The notes: generated by a model from the letters alone, not told the origin. 64,000 bases of DNA from Streptomyces sp. NBC_01591 (GCF_035918155.1 NZ_CP109327.1:1240001-1304000); one strand, 5' to 3'; shown: positions 34,873 to 45,205, numbered from the stretch's first letter. A program made the numbers and translations.

Positions 34873-36666
34873 ATGACCGCGACGCAGCACAAAGGTGCCG
34901 GAGGCGGCCAGGGAAAGAACGACCTGGTCGAAATGGCGTGGGATCCCATCACCCGGATCGTCGGCAGCCTGGGTATCTACACGAAGATCGACTTCAAGCA
35001 GAAAGTGGTCGCCGAGTGTCACAGCACCAGCTCCATCTTCCGGGGCTATTCGGTCTTCATGAAGGGAAAGGACCCGCGGGACGCGCACTTCATCACGAGT
35101 CGCATCTGCGGAATCTGCGGTGACAACCACGCTACATGTTCCTGTTACACGCAGAACATGGCGTACGGGGTGAAGCCGCCGCACCTCGGCGAATGGATCG
35201 TGAATCTCGGCGAGGCCGCAGAGTACATGTTCGACCACAACATCTTCCAGGAGAACCTGGTCGGGGTCGACTACTGCGAGAAGATGGTCGCGGAGACCAA
35301 CCCCGGGGTGCTGGAACAGGCCAACCGCACCCCCTCCCCGCACGCCGACGCGCACGGATACAAGACGATCGGCGACATCATGCGATCGCTGAATCCGTTC
35401 ACCGGCGAGTTCTACCGCGAGGCGCTCCAGGTCAGCCGGATGACCCGGGAGATGTTCTGCCTGATGGAGGGCCGGCACGTCCACCCCTCCACGCTCTATC
35501 CCGGCGGGGTCGGCACCGTGGCGACCATCCAGCTGATGACGGACTACATCACCCGCCTCCAGCGGTACGTCGAGTTCATGAAGAAGGTCGTGCCGATGCA
35601 CGACGATCTCTTCGACTTCTTCTACGAAGCCCTGCCGGGGTACGAACAGGTCGGCAACCGGCGCATCCTGCTGGGCTGCTGGGGCTCCTTCCAGGACCCG
35701 GAGCACTGCAACTTCGAGTACAAGGACATGACCGACTGGGGCCGGAAGATGTACGTCACCCCCGGTGTCGTCGTCGACGGGAAGCTGGTCACCACCGACC
35801 TGGTGAAGATCAACCTCGGCATCCGGATCCTGCTCGGTTCGTCGTACTACAACGACTGGGACGAGCAGGAGACCTTCGTCTCCCACGACCCCCTCGGCAA
35901 TCCGGTGGACCGGCGCCACCCGTGGAACCAGCACACCAACCCGCAGCCGCAGAAGCGGGACCTGGACGACAAGTACAGCTGGGTCATGTCACCCCGGTGG
36001 TTCGACGGCAAGGACTACCTGGCGCTCGACACGGGCGGCGGGCCGCTCGCGCGGCTGTGGACCACCGCGCTGGCCGGTCTGATCGACATCGGCTACATCC
36101 AGGCCACCGGCCACAGCGTCAAGATCAACCTCCCCAAGACCGCCCTCAAGGGGCCGGTGGAGCTGGAGTGGCACGTCCCGAAGTGGAGCAACACCATCGA
36201 GCGCAACCGTGCGCGCAGCTACTTCCAGGCCTACGCGGCCGCCTGCGCGCTTCACTTCGCGGAGAAGGCGCTCGTGGAGATCCGCTCCGGGAACACCAAG
36301 ACCTGGGAGAAGTTCGAGGTGCCCGAGGAGAGCGTGGGCTGCGGGTTCAGCGAGGCGGTCCGCGGTGTCCTCTCCCACCACATGGTGATCCGGGACGGCA
36401 AGATCGCCAACTACCACCCGTACCCGCCGACTCCGTGGAATGCGAGCCCCCGCGACACGTACGGCACGCCCGGCCCCTACGAGGACGCCGTGCAGGGCCA
36501 GCCGATCTTCGAGGAGAACGACCGGGAGCACTTCAAGGGCATCGACATCATGCGCACGGTGCGCAGCTTCGACCCCTGTCTGCCCTGCGGTGTACACATG
36601 TATCTCGGCGAGGGCAAGAAGCTGGAACTTCTGCACTCCCCCACCCAGTCCGCGGGCAGTGAGTGA
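34873..36666 (+). CDS. hhyL: Group 1h (group 5) [NiFe] hydrogenase large subunit
   Basis: A 597-residue catalytic subunit. The nickel-binding motifs are RICGICGDNHATCS (L1) and DPCLPCGVH (L2) near the C-terminus. After that His a tail of about 22 residues (MYLGEGKKLELLH...) remains, to be removed by the maturation protease at 40670. A GTG at 34828 is also in frame, directly after the small-subunit stop; I prefer the ATG at 34873, which has GAGGCGG upstream. It oxidises H2 at the NiFe(CN)2CO site assembled by the Hyp proteins of this window. Confidence 0.95.
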   Translation: MTATQHKGAGGGQGKNDLVEMAWDPITRIVGSLGIYTKIDFKQKVVAECHSTSSIFRGYSVFMKGKDPRDAHFITSRICGICGDNHATCSCYTQNMAYGVKPPHLGEWIVNLGEAAEYMFDHNIFQENLVGVDYCEKMVAETNPGVLEQANRTPSPHADAHGYKTIGDIMRSLNPFTGEFYREALQVSRMTREMFCLMEGRHVHPSTLYPGGVGTVATIQLMTDYITRLQRYVEFMKKVVPMHDDLFDFFYEALPGYEQVGNRRILLGCWGSFQDPEHCNFEYKDMTDWGRKMYVTPGVVVDGKLVTTDLVKINLGIRILLGSSYYNDWDEQETFVSHDPLGNPVDRRHPWNQHTNPQPQKRDLDDKYSWVMSPRWFDGKDYLALDTGGGPLARLWTTALAGLIDIGYIQATGHSVKINLPKTALKGPVELEWHVPKWSNTIERNRARSYFQAYAAACALHFAEKALVEIRSGNTKTWEKFEVPEESVGCGFSEAVRGVLSHHMVIRDGKIANYHPYPPTPWNASPRDTYGTPGPYEDAVQGQPIFEENDREHFKGIDIMRTVRSFDPCLPCGVHMYLGEGKKLELLHSPTQSAGSE

Positions 36667-37610
36667 TGGCGCGGGAGGAGTCCCCGGCCACGCCCGACTG
36701 GCGGACGACCGGTGAACGCATCGACACCCTGATCGCCGCCAGCGGCTCGGGCGGCGCGGTCGCCCGCGAGCGCAGCGAGGAACTGGTCCGGCTCGTCACC
36801 GACTTCTACGGTGCCGGGCTGGAACGGCTGCTCGACCTTGTGCACGAGCAGGGGCGACTGGACGACGACGTCCTGGCCGCCCTGGCCGACGACGAGCTGG
36901 TGGCCGGCGTCCTGCTGGTGCACGGGCTGCATCCATACGGCGTGGAGACCCGGGTCGAGCGGGCGCTGGAGAGCGTACGACCGTATCTGGGGTCGCACGG
37001 CGGTGATGTGGAGCTGCTCGCCGTCACCGACGAGGGCACCGTCCGGTTGAGGCTGCTGGGCAGTTGTGACGGCTGCCCGTCGTCCTCGGTCACGCTCAAG
37101 CTGGCCGTGCAGGGTGCTGTGGAGGCGGCGGCGCCGGAGATCACCTCGATCGAGGTCGAGACCGCGGCCGACGAGGACGCCGGGGCAGCGGGGCCGCTGG
37201 TGCCGGTGGACTCGCTGTTCGCCCGGCTGCACGCGGAGTCCGGGACGGCCGGCGACGACGGCGCGTCGTGGAAGGTCGTGCCCGAGCTGTCGGGGCTGGA
37301 GTCCGGCGCAGTGACGCGGGTCGACGTCGGCAGGATGCCGGTGGTGGCGTGCCGCGCGGGTGCGGGTCTCTTCGCCTTCGAGGACCGGTGCGCACGCTGC
37401 GAGCGGCCGTTCGACGGCGCCACACTGGCACGGCGGCTGGGCGGGAGCTCCGGTGACGCGATCCTGCGCTGCGCCGGCTGCCATGCGCACTACGACGTGC
37501 GACGGGCCGGGGTCTGCCTCGACGAGGACGGCGGGCATCTGACGCCGCTGCCCCTGCTGTCGGACGGTGCCGCGGTCTCGGTGTCGGTCCCCGCGGCGGT
37601 GGCGCCGTGA
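36666..37610 (+). CDS. NifU-like / Rieske-like hybrid protein
   Basis: A 314-residue protein overlapping the large-subunit stop. Residues about 95-150 match the NifU C-terminal scaffold: SHGGDVELL and LLGSCDGCPSSSVTLK with its CxxC. Residues about 215-305 resemble a Rieske/non-haem ferredoxin fold: CRAGAGLFAFEDRCARCERPF and RCAGCHAHYDVRRAG. The first ligand pair is Cys-x-x-Cys rather than Cys-x-His, so it may bind zinc or a variant FeS cluster. It is a standard neighbour of this hydrogenase type, with a role in FeS assembly or electron transfer assumed but not shown. Confidence 0.8.
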   Translation: MAREESPATPDWRTTGERIDTLIAASGSGGAVARERSEELVRLVTDFYGAGLERLLDLVHEQGRLDDDVLAALADDELVAGVLLVHGLHPYGVETRVERALESVRPYLGSHGGDVELLAVTDEGTVRLRLLGSCDGCPSSSVTLKLAVQGAVEAAAPEITSIEVETAADEDAGAAGPLVPVDSLFARLHAESGTAGDDGASWKVVPELSGLESGAVTRVDVGRMPVVACRAGAGLFAFEDRCARCERPFDGATLARRLGGSSGDAILRCAGCHAHYDVRRAGVCLDEDGGHLTPLPLLSDGAAVSVSVPAAVAP

Positions 37611-38260
37611 TCGCCGCCGGCCGTTCCGCCTCGCCGGCCTCCACCCTGCTGCGGCTCAGGCGCAACCGGCCACGGCCGCCCGCCGGTGAGCGCTGCGAGA
37701 TGTGCGCGGAACCGATCGGCGAGAGCCACCCCCATGTGGTGAACCTCGATAGCCGCGCCCTGATGTGCGGCTGCCGGGCCTGCTATCTGCTGTTCACCGA
37801 CGAGAACGCGGAGCTGCGCTACCGGGCGGTCCCCGAGCGCTATCTGCACTTCGCCGGGCTGACCGTGGACGGGCGCGCCTGGGACGAGTTGCAGATTCCC
37901 GTGGGGCTCGCCTTCCTGTTCCGCAACTCCGTCCAGGACCGGATGGTTGCGTTCTACCCCGGGCCCGCCGGGGCCACCGAGTCGGAACTGCCGCTGGATG
38001 CCTGGGCGGCCGTCGTCGAGTCGAGCCCGGAGCTCGCCGTGCTGCGTCCGGACGTGGAGGCGCTGCTGATCCGGCGTACGGCGGAGAGCGATGGTTCGTG
38101 CCATCTGGTGCCGATCGACGCCTGTTACGAGCTGGTGGGGCAACTGCGCTCGCTGTGGCGCGGGTTCGACGGTGGCCCCGAGGCCCGTGCCGCGATGGAC
38201 GGCTTCTTCGCGCGGGTGGCGGACCACAGCCGGCCCGCCGCGGGGATCGGGGCACCGTGA
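37607..38260 (+). CDS. DUF5947-like hydrogenase-operon protein
   Basis: A 217-residue protein with a GTG start overlapping the previous stop (GTGA). A CEMC pair and CGCRAC suggest a metal site near residues 33-60. The remainder, including YLLFTDENAELRYRAVPERYLHF and LQIPVGLAFLFRNS, has no function that I know. Its invariant place next to group 1h hydrogenase genes suggests an accessory role. The family name is from memory. Confidence 0.72.
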   Translation: MIAAGRSASPASTLLRLRRNRPRPPAGERCEMCAEPIGESHPHVVNLDSRALMCGCRACYLLFTDENAELRYRAVPERYLHFAGLTVDGRAWDELQIPVGLAFLFRNSVQDRMVAFYPGPAGATESELPLDAWAAVVESSPELAVLRPDVEALLIRRTAESDGSCHLVPIDACYELVGQLRSLWRGFDGGPEARAAMDGFFARVADHSRPAAGIGAP

Positions 38261-38898
38261 ACGACTTCGCGTTCTCCGTGCTCGACGTCGTCGCCGAGCC
38301 GTACGCGGCCGCTCCGCAGCTGACCGCGCGGCTGCGGATCGAGGAACGGACGGGCCGGCGGATCCACGCCATCGCGCTGCACTGCCAGGTCCGCATCGAG
38401 CCACAGCGGCGCCATTACGACGAGGCCGAACAGAGCGGCCTGGTGGCGCTGTTCGGCGGCCGGGACCGCTGGACGGACACCCTCAAGCCGTTCCAGTGGA
38501 TGAGCTGCGACACCACCGTGCAGGGGTTCAGCGGTGCGACCGAGGTCGATCTCGCCCTGCCCTGCACATACGACTTCGACGTGATCGGTTCCCGCTATCT
38601 GCACGCCCTGGGCGAGGGTTCAGTGCCCCTCGCCCTGATGTTCTCCGGCACGGTCTTCACCCGCGGCAGCAAGGGGTTCGGGGTCGAGCAGGTGCCATGG
38701 GACTGCGAGGCCCGGCACCCGATGCCGGTCGAGGTGTGGCGACGCATGGTGGCGGCGCACTACCCGAACACCGGATGGATCCGGCTGGACCACGAGGTGC
38801 TGGCACGCTTCGCGGACTTCCGGGCCCGGCGCGGGCTGATCAGCTGGGACGAGACGGTCCAGGCCCTCCTGGCCGAGCACGACGAGGTGGTCCTGTGA
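38257..38898 (+). CDS. DUF6084-like hydrogenase-operon protein
   Basis: A 213-residue protein with a GTG start at 38257, overlapping the previous stop by four bases. The sequence is mostly predicted beta-strand (FSVLDVVAEPYAAAPQLTARL, HAIALHCQVRIE). It contains FQWMSCDTTVQGF and EVDLALPCTYDFDV but no catalytic motif that I recognise. It is translationally coupled on both sides, so it is an integral member of the hydrogenase operon. Function unknown. Confidence 0.72.
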   Translation: MNDFAFSVLDVVAEPYAAAPQLTARLRIEERTGRRIHAIALHCQVRIEPQRRHYDEAEQSGLVALFGGRDRWTDTLKPFQWMSCDTTVQGFSGATEVDLALPCTYDFDVIGSRYLHALGEGSVPLALMFSGTVFTRGSKGFGVEQVPWDCEARHPMPVEVWRRMVAAHYPNTGWIRLDHEVLARFADFRARRGLISWDETVQALLAEHDEVVL

Positions 38899-40298
38899 GT
38901 CTTGACCAGGTGCGTTCGATCGCCGATGCCGTCCTGTACGAGGGGTACCTCCTGTACCCGTACCGGGCGAGCTCGCACAAGAACCGGTCGCGCTGGCAGT
39001 TCGGGGTCCTCGGTCCGCCGCACGCCACGGCGGCGAGTTTTGGCGAGGAGCCGGAGATGGAAATGCAGTGCCTGCTGGCACCGCACGACGGGCCGGCGGC
39101 CGTCACCGTGCATCTGCGCTTCCTCCAGCTCCAGGTCCGCGAGGTGCGGAGCACGGGCGAGGACGGGGTGGACGTACCGGTCGAGCAGCTCACCGTCGAC
39201 GGGGTGTCGGTGATGTCCTGGGACGAGGCCGTCGAGCGTGAAGTCGTTCTGACCGCCCTGCCGTTGGGGGAGGTGGCGGACGCCGTCCACGAGGTCCCGG
39301 GCGGCGAGGACACCGAGCCGGTGACCGACGCGCGAGGCGTGGTGGTGGGCCGGATCGTGCGACGGCGGATGCCTCTGGCGGTCCGGGTCCGCACGCGGGC
39401 CGTCGTCGACGACGGATACGTGCGCCTCTCGGTGGCGGTGCGCAACGAGCATCCGGAGCCCGCGGCCACCAAGGACGCCGCGATCCGGTCCTCGCTGATC
39501 GGCGCGCATCTGCTGCTGCGGGCGCACGACACCGAGTTCGTCTCGCTGCTCGAACCGCCCGCCGGGGCGGCAGCGGCCGCCGGCCGTTGCCGGCAGCGCA
39601 GGTGCTGGCCCGTGCTGGCCGGACCGAAGGGGACGACGGATACCCTGCTCGGTGCGCCGATCATCCTGTACGACTACCCGGAGGTCGCCGAGCAGAGCCC
39701 CGGCGACCTGTTCGACTCGACCGAGATCGACGAGATCCTGACCCTCCGCGTGATGACCATGACGGAGGAGGAGAAGGCGGAGGCCAGGGCCACTGACCCC
39801 CGGGCCCGGGAGATCATCGACCGGTGCGACGGCATGTCGCCCGCCGACCTCCAGCAGCTGCACGGCCTGCTGCGCGACCCGCACCCGCCGCAGCCCACGG
39901 CTCCCGTTGGCCCGGCGGCCGACGTCCAGGATGTGGAGCCCGCCGCCTTCGACACCGCGGGCGCCCCCTGGTGGGACCCGGCGGCCGACGCCTCGATACG
40001 GCCCGGAAGCGACGCGGTCGTGATCGACGGGGTCCGGGTGGCCAATGGCAGCCTGGTCCGCGTCCACCCCTCCCGGCGGGCAGACGCGCAGGATCTGTTC
40101 TTCGCCGGCCAGGTGGCCCGGGTGACCGCGGTTCTCTCGGACGTGGACGGCGGTACGCACATCGCCCTGGTCCTCGTCGACGACCCCGCGTCGGACCTGC
40201 ACGACTGGTACGGCCGCTACTTCTACTTCGCGCCCGACGAGCTGACACCCCTGAGCGCCGAAGAGACGGCGCAGCACCGAGAGGAGAACCGATCATGA
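38895..40298 (+). CDS. Hydrogenase-operon protein of unknown function
   Basis: A 467-residue protein starting with a GTG that overlaps the preceding stop. The N-terminal 300 residues (VLYEGYLLYPYRASSHKNRSRWQFGVL, STEIDEILTLRVMTMTEEEK) are conserved in form. A Pro/Ala-rich linker follows, and a C-terminal small beta domain of about 90 residues reads VRVANGSLVRVHPSRRADAQDLFFAGQVARV...IALVLVDDPASDLHDWYGRYFYFAPDEL. I recognise no catalytic site. Such proteins accompany group 1h hydrogenases, and a role in assembly or localisation is inference only. Confidence 0.7.
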   Translation: MSLDQVRSIADAVLYEGYLLYPYRASSHKNRSRWQFGVLGPPHATAASFGEEPEMEMQCLLAPHDGPAAVTVHLRFLQLQVREVRSTGEDGVDVPVEQLTVDGVSVMSWDEAVEREVVLTALPLGEVADAVHEVPGGEDTEPVTDARGVVVGRIVRRRMPLAVRVRTRAVVDDGYVRLSVAVRNEHPEPAATKDAAIRSSLIGAHLLLRAHDTEFVSLLEPPAGAAAAAGRCRQRRCWPVLAGPKGTTDTLLGAPIILYDYPEVAEQSPGDLFDSTEIDEILTLRVMTMTEEEKAEARATDPRAREIIDRCDGMSPADLQQLHGLLRDPHPPQPTAPVGPAADVQDVEPAAFDTAGAPWWDPAADASIRPGSDAVVIDGVRVANGSLVRVHPSRRADAQDLFFAGQVARVTAVLSDVDGGTHIALVLVDDPASDLHDWYGRYFYFAPDELTPLSAEETAQHREENRS

Positions 40299-40414
40299 AG
40301 ACCCTGGGCATCATCGCCGCTGGAGCAACCACGGCCGTGGCGCTCGTCGCCGTGGCGGTCGGGATCAGGTCCATCCCCGACATCCGCCGCTACCTGCGCA
40401 TCCGTTCGATGTGA
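40295..40414 (+). CDS. Small single-span membrane protein (DUF6893-like)
   Basis: A 39-residue protein, MKTLGIIAAGATTAVALVAV and onward, with one transmembrane helix and a basic Arg-rich tail (RSIPDIRRYLRIRSM). The ATG overlaps the preceding stop (ATGA), with GAGGAG upstream. It may tether hydrogenase components to the membrane, which would matter because the enzyme subunits have no export signal. That role is inference. The family name is from memory. Confidence 0.75.
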   Translation: MKTLGIIAAGATTAVALVAVAVGIRSIPDIRRYLRIRSM

Positions 40415-40449
40415 ATCCCGATCCGAGTGAAGTGAGTGAGGAGCACCCC

Positions 40450-40662
40450 ATGGCGGACACACCGGAGAAGAACAGCGGCGTCAAGGAGGAGCCGCAGGAG
40501 GAACGGGGCCCGAAGGGGTCCCGCGGCACCGGCTCGGACCGGCCGTCGGGCGGCCCGGCCGACCGCCCCTCGGGCACCTCGGACGGACGCTCCGGCACCT
40601 CCGTACAGCCGGAGAAGACTCAGGACCCGGAATCGCCCGACCTCCAGTCCGGGGGCGGCTGA
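40450..40662 (+). CDS. Small low-complexity, probably disordered protein
   Basis: A 70-residue Gly/Pro/Ser/Glu-rich protein (MADTPEKNSGVKEEPQEERG and onward) with no predicted fold. The frame also opens at a GTG at 40411, but GTGAGGAGCACCCC before the ATG at 40450 supports the shorter form. It lies between the 39-residue membrane protein and the protease gene, within the same operon. Codon third positions are GC-rich like the neighbours, so it is probably translated. Function unknown. Confidence 0.55.
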   Translation: MADTPEKNSGVKEEPQEERGPKGSRGTGSDRPSGGPADRPSGTSDGRSGTSVQPEKTQDPESPDLQSGGG

Positions 40663-40669
40663 GCCGAGG

Positions 40670-41200
40670 ATGACGAAGGAACCTGACACGGCCGCCCGGG
40701 TGCTGGTCGCGGGCATCGGCAATCTGTTTCTCGGCGACGACGGCTTCGGCCCGGAGGTCGTGCGCCGGCTGGCCCGCGACGGCGGGATGCCCCCGCGGGT
40801 CCGGGTGGTGGACTACGGCATCCGCGGCATGCATCTCGCGTACGACCTGCTCGACGGGTACGACGCGCTGGTTCTGGTCGACGCGTACCCGGGGGGCGGT
40901 GCCCCCGGGGAGGTGACGGTGCTCCGCATCGGTATGGAGGACCTCGGTTCGGGTGAATTCGACGCCCACGGGATGAATCCGGTTGCTGTCCTGGCAAATC
41001 TGGATCAACTGGGCGGTACGCTTCCGCTCACCTACCTCGTCGGCTGCACACCCGCCGGAGTCGAGGAGGGCATCGGGCTCAGCGAAGCCGTCGACAGCGT
41101 GGTGCCCGAGGCGATGCAGGCAGTGCACACCCTGGTCCGGCAGCTCGTGCCGGCCGTACCGACCGCGTCCGTGAACAGCACCGAACCCCGGAGATCCTGA
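40670..41200 (+). CDS. hupD: Hydrogenase maturation protease (HupD/HyaD type)
   Basis: A 176-residue endopeptidase. VAGIGNLFLGDDGFGPEVV provides the first nickel-sensing acidic residue (GDDGFG), DYGIRGMHLAYDLL the second, and FDAHGMNP the His ligand. It would cut the large subunit after the His of DPCLPCGVH once nickel is inserted. The start is the ATG at 40670; the frame further upstream is a shadow of the disordered-protein gene. Confidence 0.93.
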   Translation: MTKEPDTAARVLVAGIGNLFLGDDGFGPEVVRRLARDGGMPPRVRVVDYGIRGMHLAYDLLDGYDALVLVDAYPGGGAPGEVTVLRIGMEDLGSGEFDAHGMNPVAVLANLDQLGGTLPLTYLVGCTPAGVEEGIGLSEAVDSVVPEAMQAVHTLVRQLVPAVPTASVNSTEPRRS

Positions 41201-41202
41201 TC

Positions 41203-43755
41203 ATGTGCCTAGGCATTCCTGGCCGTGTCGTGGAGATCGTGGACGGGTATGCGGGCCAGCTGGCTCTGGTGGACGTGGAGGGCGCCAGGCGCCGCGTCAA
41301 CATCGGCATGCTCGACGAGGCGCCCAGTCGCGACGACTGGGTGCTTCTCCATATGGGCTTCGCCGTCGAGCTCATCGACCGGGCGAAGGCCCGGGAGGCC
41401 CTGTCGGGACTGGAGATGATGGGCCGCGGCCGGGAGCAGCGGATCCGGCGCAGATTCGAGGTGCGCGGCGTCGTGCAGGGCGTGGGCTTCCGGCCCTTCG
41501 TCTATGTCACCGCCTCGGAGCTGCTGCTCACGGGCTCGGTGACGAACACCGGCGACGGAGTGCTCGCCGAGGTCGAGGGAACGGCCGGGGCCGTGGAGGA
41601 GTTCGGCAGCCGTCTCCGCGCCGACGCCCCACCGCTCGCGGTCGTCGAGGACGTGCGTACGAGCGACCAGCCGACCCTCGGCGGTACGGGCTTCACCATC
41701 GAGCGGTCCAGCGCGTCCGGCCGGGCCAGGACGCTGGTCTCGCCCGACATCGCCACCTGCCGGGACTGCCTCGATGAACTGGGTGATCCGTCGAACCGGC
41801 GCTACCGCCACCCGTTCATCACGTGCACGCACTGCGGCCCCCGGTTCACGATCGTCACCGGCCTTCCGTACGACCGCGCCGCCACCACGATGGCGAACTT
41901 CGAGATGTGCAGGGCCTGCCGGGCGGAGTACGAGGACCCGCGTGACCGGCGCTTCCACGCCCAGCCGATCGCCTGTCCCGACTGTGGGCCACGGCTCGAA
42001 CTCGTCGGCAAGGAGGGCGTGGTCCCGTCGCACGACGCGGACGCGCTGCGGACCGCACGGAAGCTTCTCGCCGAGGGCGGGATCATCGCGGTCAAGGGCC
42101 TCGGCGGCTACCACCTGGTGTGCGACGCCCGCGACGACGCCGCCGTGGCGGAGCTGCGCCGACGCAAGCAGCGCGGTGGCAAACCGTTCGCGGTGATGGT
42201 GCCGGGCCTCGACGTGGCGCGTGAGCTGGTGACCCTCACGGCGGACGAGGAGGAGCTCCTGAGCGGTGGGCGCCGGCCGATCGTCCTCCTCCCCCGTCAC
42301 GCCGCCCGGCCCGGGGCGGGGGTGTCCGACGCCGTGGCGCCCGGCAGCCCCCACCTCGGACTGCTGCTGCCGTACACCCCGTTGCACGTCCTGCTCTTCG
42401 GGATCGGTGACGACCGGCCGGGCCCGGACGCGCTCGTGATGACGTCGGCCAATCTGTCGGGCGAGCCGATCGTCACCGACGACGGCGACGCGCTGACCGT
42501 CCTGGCACCGCTGGTCGACGCCTGGCTACGGCACGACCGGCGCATCCATGTGCCGTGCGACGACTCGGTCAGCCGCTGGGCCGCCGGTGCCGAGCTGCCA
42601 CTGCGCCGCTCGCGCGGATACGCCCCGCTGCCGCTCGCGCTGCCCTTCGACGTGCCCCCGACGCTCGCCGTGGGCGCCGACCTGAAGAACACCTGTGCGC
42701 TGGCCGAGGGCCGCTACGCCTGGCTCAGCCAGCACATCGGCGACATGGACGACCTGTCCACGGTCGATGCTCTGACCCGGACCGAGAAGCATCTGGAGGA
42801 CCTCACCGGGGTGGCGCCCACCCGGCTGGTGGCCGACCGCCACCCCGGCTACCACTCCGGCGACTGGGCTCGCGCCCACGCGGCCGGGCGGCCGGTCCGC
42901 ACCGTGCAGCACCACCACGCGCACATCGCGTCCGTGATGGCGGAGCACGGCCTGGGCGCGGACGAGCGCGTGATCGGCATCGCCTTCGACGGCACCGGCC
43001 ACGGCGCCGACGGGGCGGCCTGGGGCGGCGAGGTCCTGGTAGCCGGCTACGCGTCGTTCAGCAGGGCCGCGCACCTGGGTTACGTACCGCTGGCCGGGGG
43101 CGACGCGAGTGTGCTGCGGCCGTACCGGATGGCCCTCGCACATCTGCACGCGGCCGGCATCCCCTGGGTCGACGACATGCCCGCAGTCCGTGCCTGCCCG
43201 CCCGCCGAACGCGACGTGCTGGCCCATCAGTTCGCAACCGGATTCGGCTGCGTGCCCACGTCGGGCATGGGCCGGCTCTTCGACGCGGTCGCGTCCCTGG
43301 CCGGCGTCCGGCACGTGGTGGCGTACGAGGCGGAGGCGGCCATGGAACTGGAAGGGCTGGCCCGTACCGCGGCAGCCGGCCCCGCGGCACCGGAGGGCGG
43401 CTACCGCTTCGGCATCCGGCCCGGAAAGGGGGACGAACCCGCCGTCGCGGATCCGGGCCCGGTCGTTCGGGCCGTGGTGTCCGACGTACGGGACGGCGTT
43501 CCGGCCGGGCTGATCGCCGCGCGTTTCCACGCCGCCGTCGCCGCTCTGGCCGCCCGCCTCGCGGACCTCTGCCGCACGCGCACCGGCCTCGGCACCGTGG
43601 CGCTGAGCGGCGGCGTCTTCCAGAACGCCGTACTGCTCGAGGCGACGCAACGCGGCCTGACCGAACGAGGCTTCACCGTCCTGCGGCCGCGCCTGCTCCC
43701 CCCGAACGACGGCGGGATCGCCCTCGGCCAGCTCGTGATCGCCGCATCGGGCTGA
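41203..43755 (+). CDS. hypF: HypC-HypF fusion, hydrogenase maturation protein
   Basis: An 850-residue protein. Residues 1-about 80 are a HypC domain (MCLGIPGRVVEIVDGYAGQL, with the essential Cys2), joined without a stop to HypF. The HypF part shows an acylphosphatase domain (VRGVVQGVGFRPFVYV), paired zinc fingers (CRDCLDEL...CTHCGPR and CRACRAEY...CPDCGPR), a YrdC-like domain (GGIIAVKGLGGYHLVCDA, KQRGGKPFAVM) and a Kae1-like domain (VQHHHAHIASVMAEHGL, AFDGTGHG). HypF makes the carbamoyl-adenylate that HypE turns into the cyanide ligands. A separate HypC follows at 43813, so the fused domain is an extra copy. Confidence 0.92.
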   Translation: MCLGIPGRVVEIVDGYAGQLALVDVEGARRRVNIGMLDEAPSRDDWVLLHMGFAVELIDRAKAREALSGLEMMGRGREQRIRRRFEVRGVVQGVGFRPFVYVTASELLLTGSVTNTGDGVLAEVEGTAGAVEEFGSRLRADAPPLAVVEDVRTSDQPTLGGTGFTIERSSASGRARTLVSPDIATCRDCLDELGDPSNRRYRHPFITCTHCGPRFTIVTGLPYDRAATTMANFEMCRACRAEYEDPRDRRFHAQPIACPDCGPRLELVGKEGVVPSHDADALRTARKLLAEGGIIAVKGLGGYHLVCDARDDAAVAELRRRKQRGGKPFAVMVPGLDVARELVTLTADEEELLSGGRRPIVLLPRHAARPGAGVSDAVAPGSPHLGLLLPYTPLHVLLFGIGDDRPGPDALVMTSANLSGEPIVTDDGDALTVLAPLVDAWLRHDRRIHVPCDDSVSRWAAGAELPLRRSRGYAPLPLALPFDVPPTLAVGADLKNTCALAEGRYAWLSQHIGDMDDLSTVDALTRTEKHLEDLTGVAPTRLVADRHPGYHSGDWARAHAAGRPVRTVQHHHAHIASVMAEHGLGADERVIGIAFDGTGHGADGAAWGGEVLVAGYASFSRAAHLGYVPLAGGDASVLRPYRMALAHLHAAGIPWVDDMPAVRACPPAERDVLAHQFATGFGCVPTSGMGRLFDAVASLAGVRHVVAYEAEAAMELEGLARTAAAGPAAPEGGYRFGIRPGKGDEPAVADPGPVVRAVVSDVRDGVPAGLIAARFHAAVAALAARLADLCRTRTGLGTVALSGGVFQNAVLLEATQRGLTERGFTVLRPRLLPPNDGGIALGQLVIAASG

Positions 43756-43812
43756 TGCTGCCGCACGACCGTACCGCCGTACCTCAAGAGGGATCCACAG
43801 AGGAGAGGGACC

Positions 43813-44105
43813 ATGTGTCTGGCTGTTCCGGGGCGTGTCCTCAGTACCGCCGAAGTCGACGGCACCGTGATGGCCGAGGTCGATTTCGGCGGGGTCCGCA
43901 AGGAGGTGTGCCTCCAGTACATCCCCGATGTGACCGTCGGTGAATACGTCATCGTGCACGTCGGGTTCGCCATCCAGCGCCTCGATGAACGGTCGGCCCT
44001 GGACACCCTTGCCGACTTCGAGCGGCTCGGCATCCTGGCCGAGGAGTTCGGAGACGGCTTCGAACGCGCAGCCCAGCAGGGTGCATCTCCCGAAGGAGTC
44101 GGCCG

Positions 44106-44109
<4 letters not shown>
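43813..44109 (+). CDS. hypC: HypC, Fe(CN)2CO chaperone
   Basis: A 98-residue stand-alone Hyp[21 protein letters not shown] carries the conserved Cys2, and [18 protein letters not shown] is the family core. With HypD it builds and carries the Fe(CN)2CO unit. GAGGAGAGGGACC precedes the ATG. The gene overlaps hypD by four bases (GTGA). Confidence 0.96.

Positions 44110-45205
<1,096 letters not shown>

Noticed and set aside
33034..35934. 966-codon minus-strand open frame across the hydrogenase subunits
   Set aside because: Both hydrogenase subunits read perfectly on the plus strand with all metal-binding motifs.
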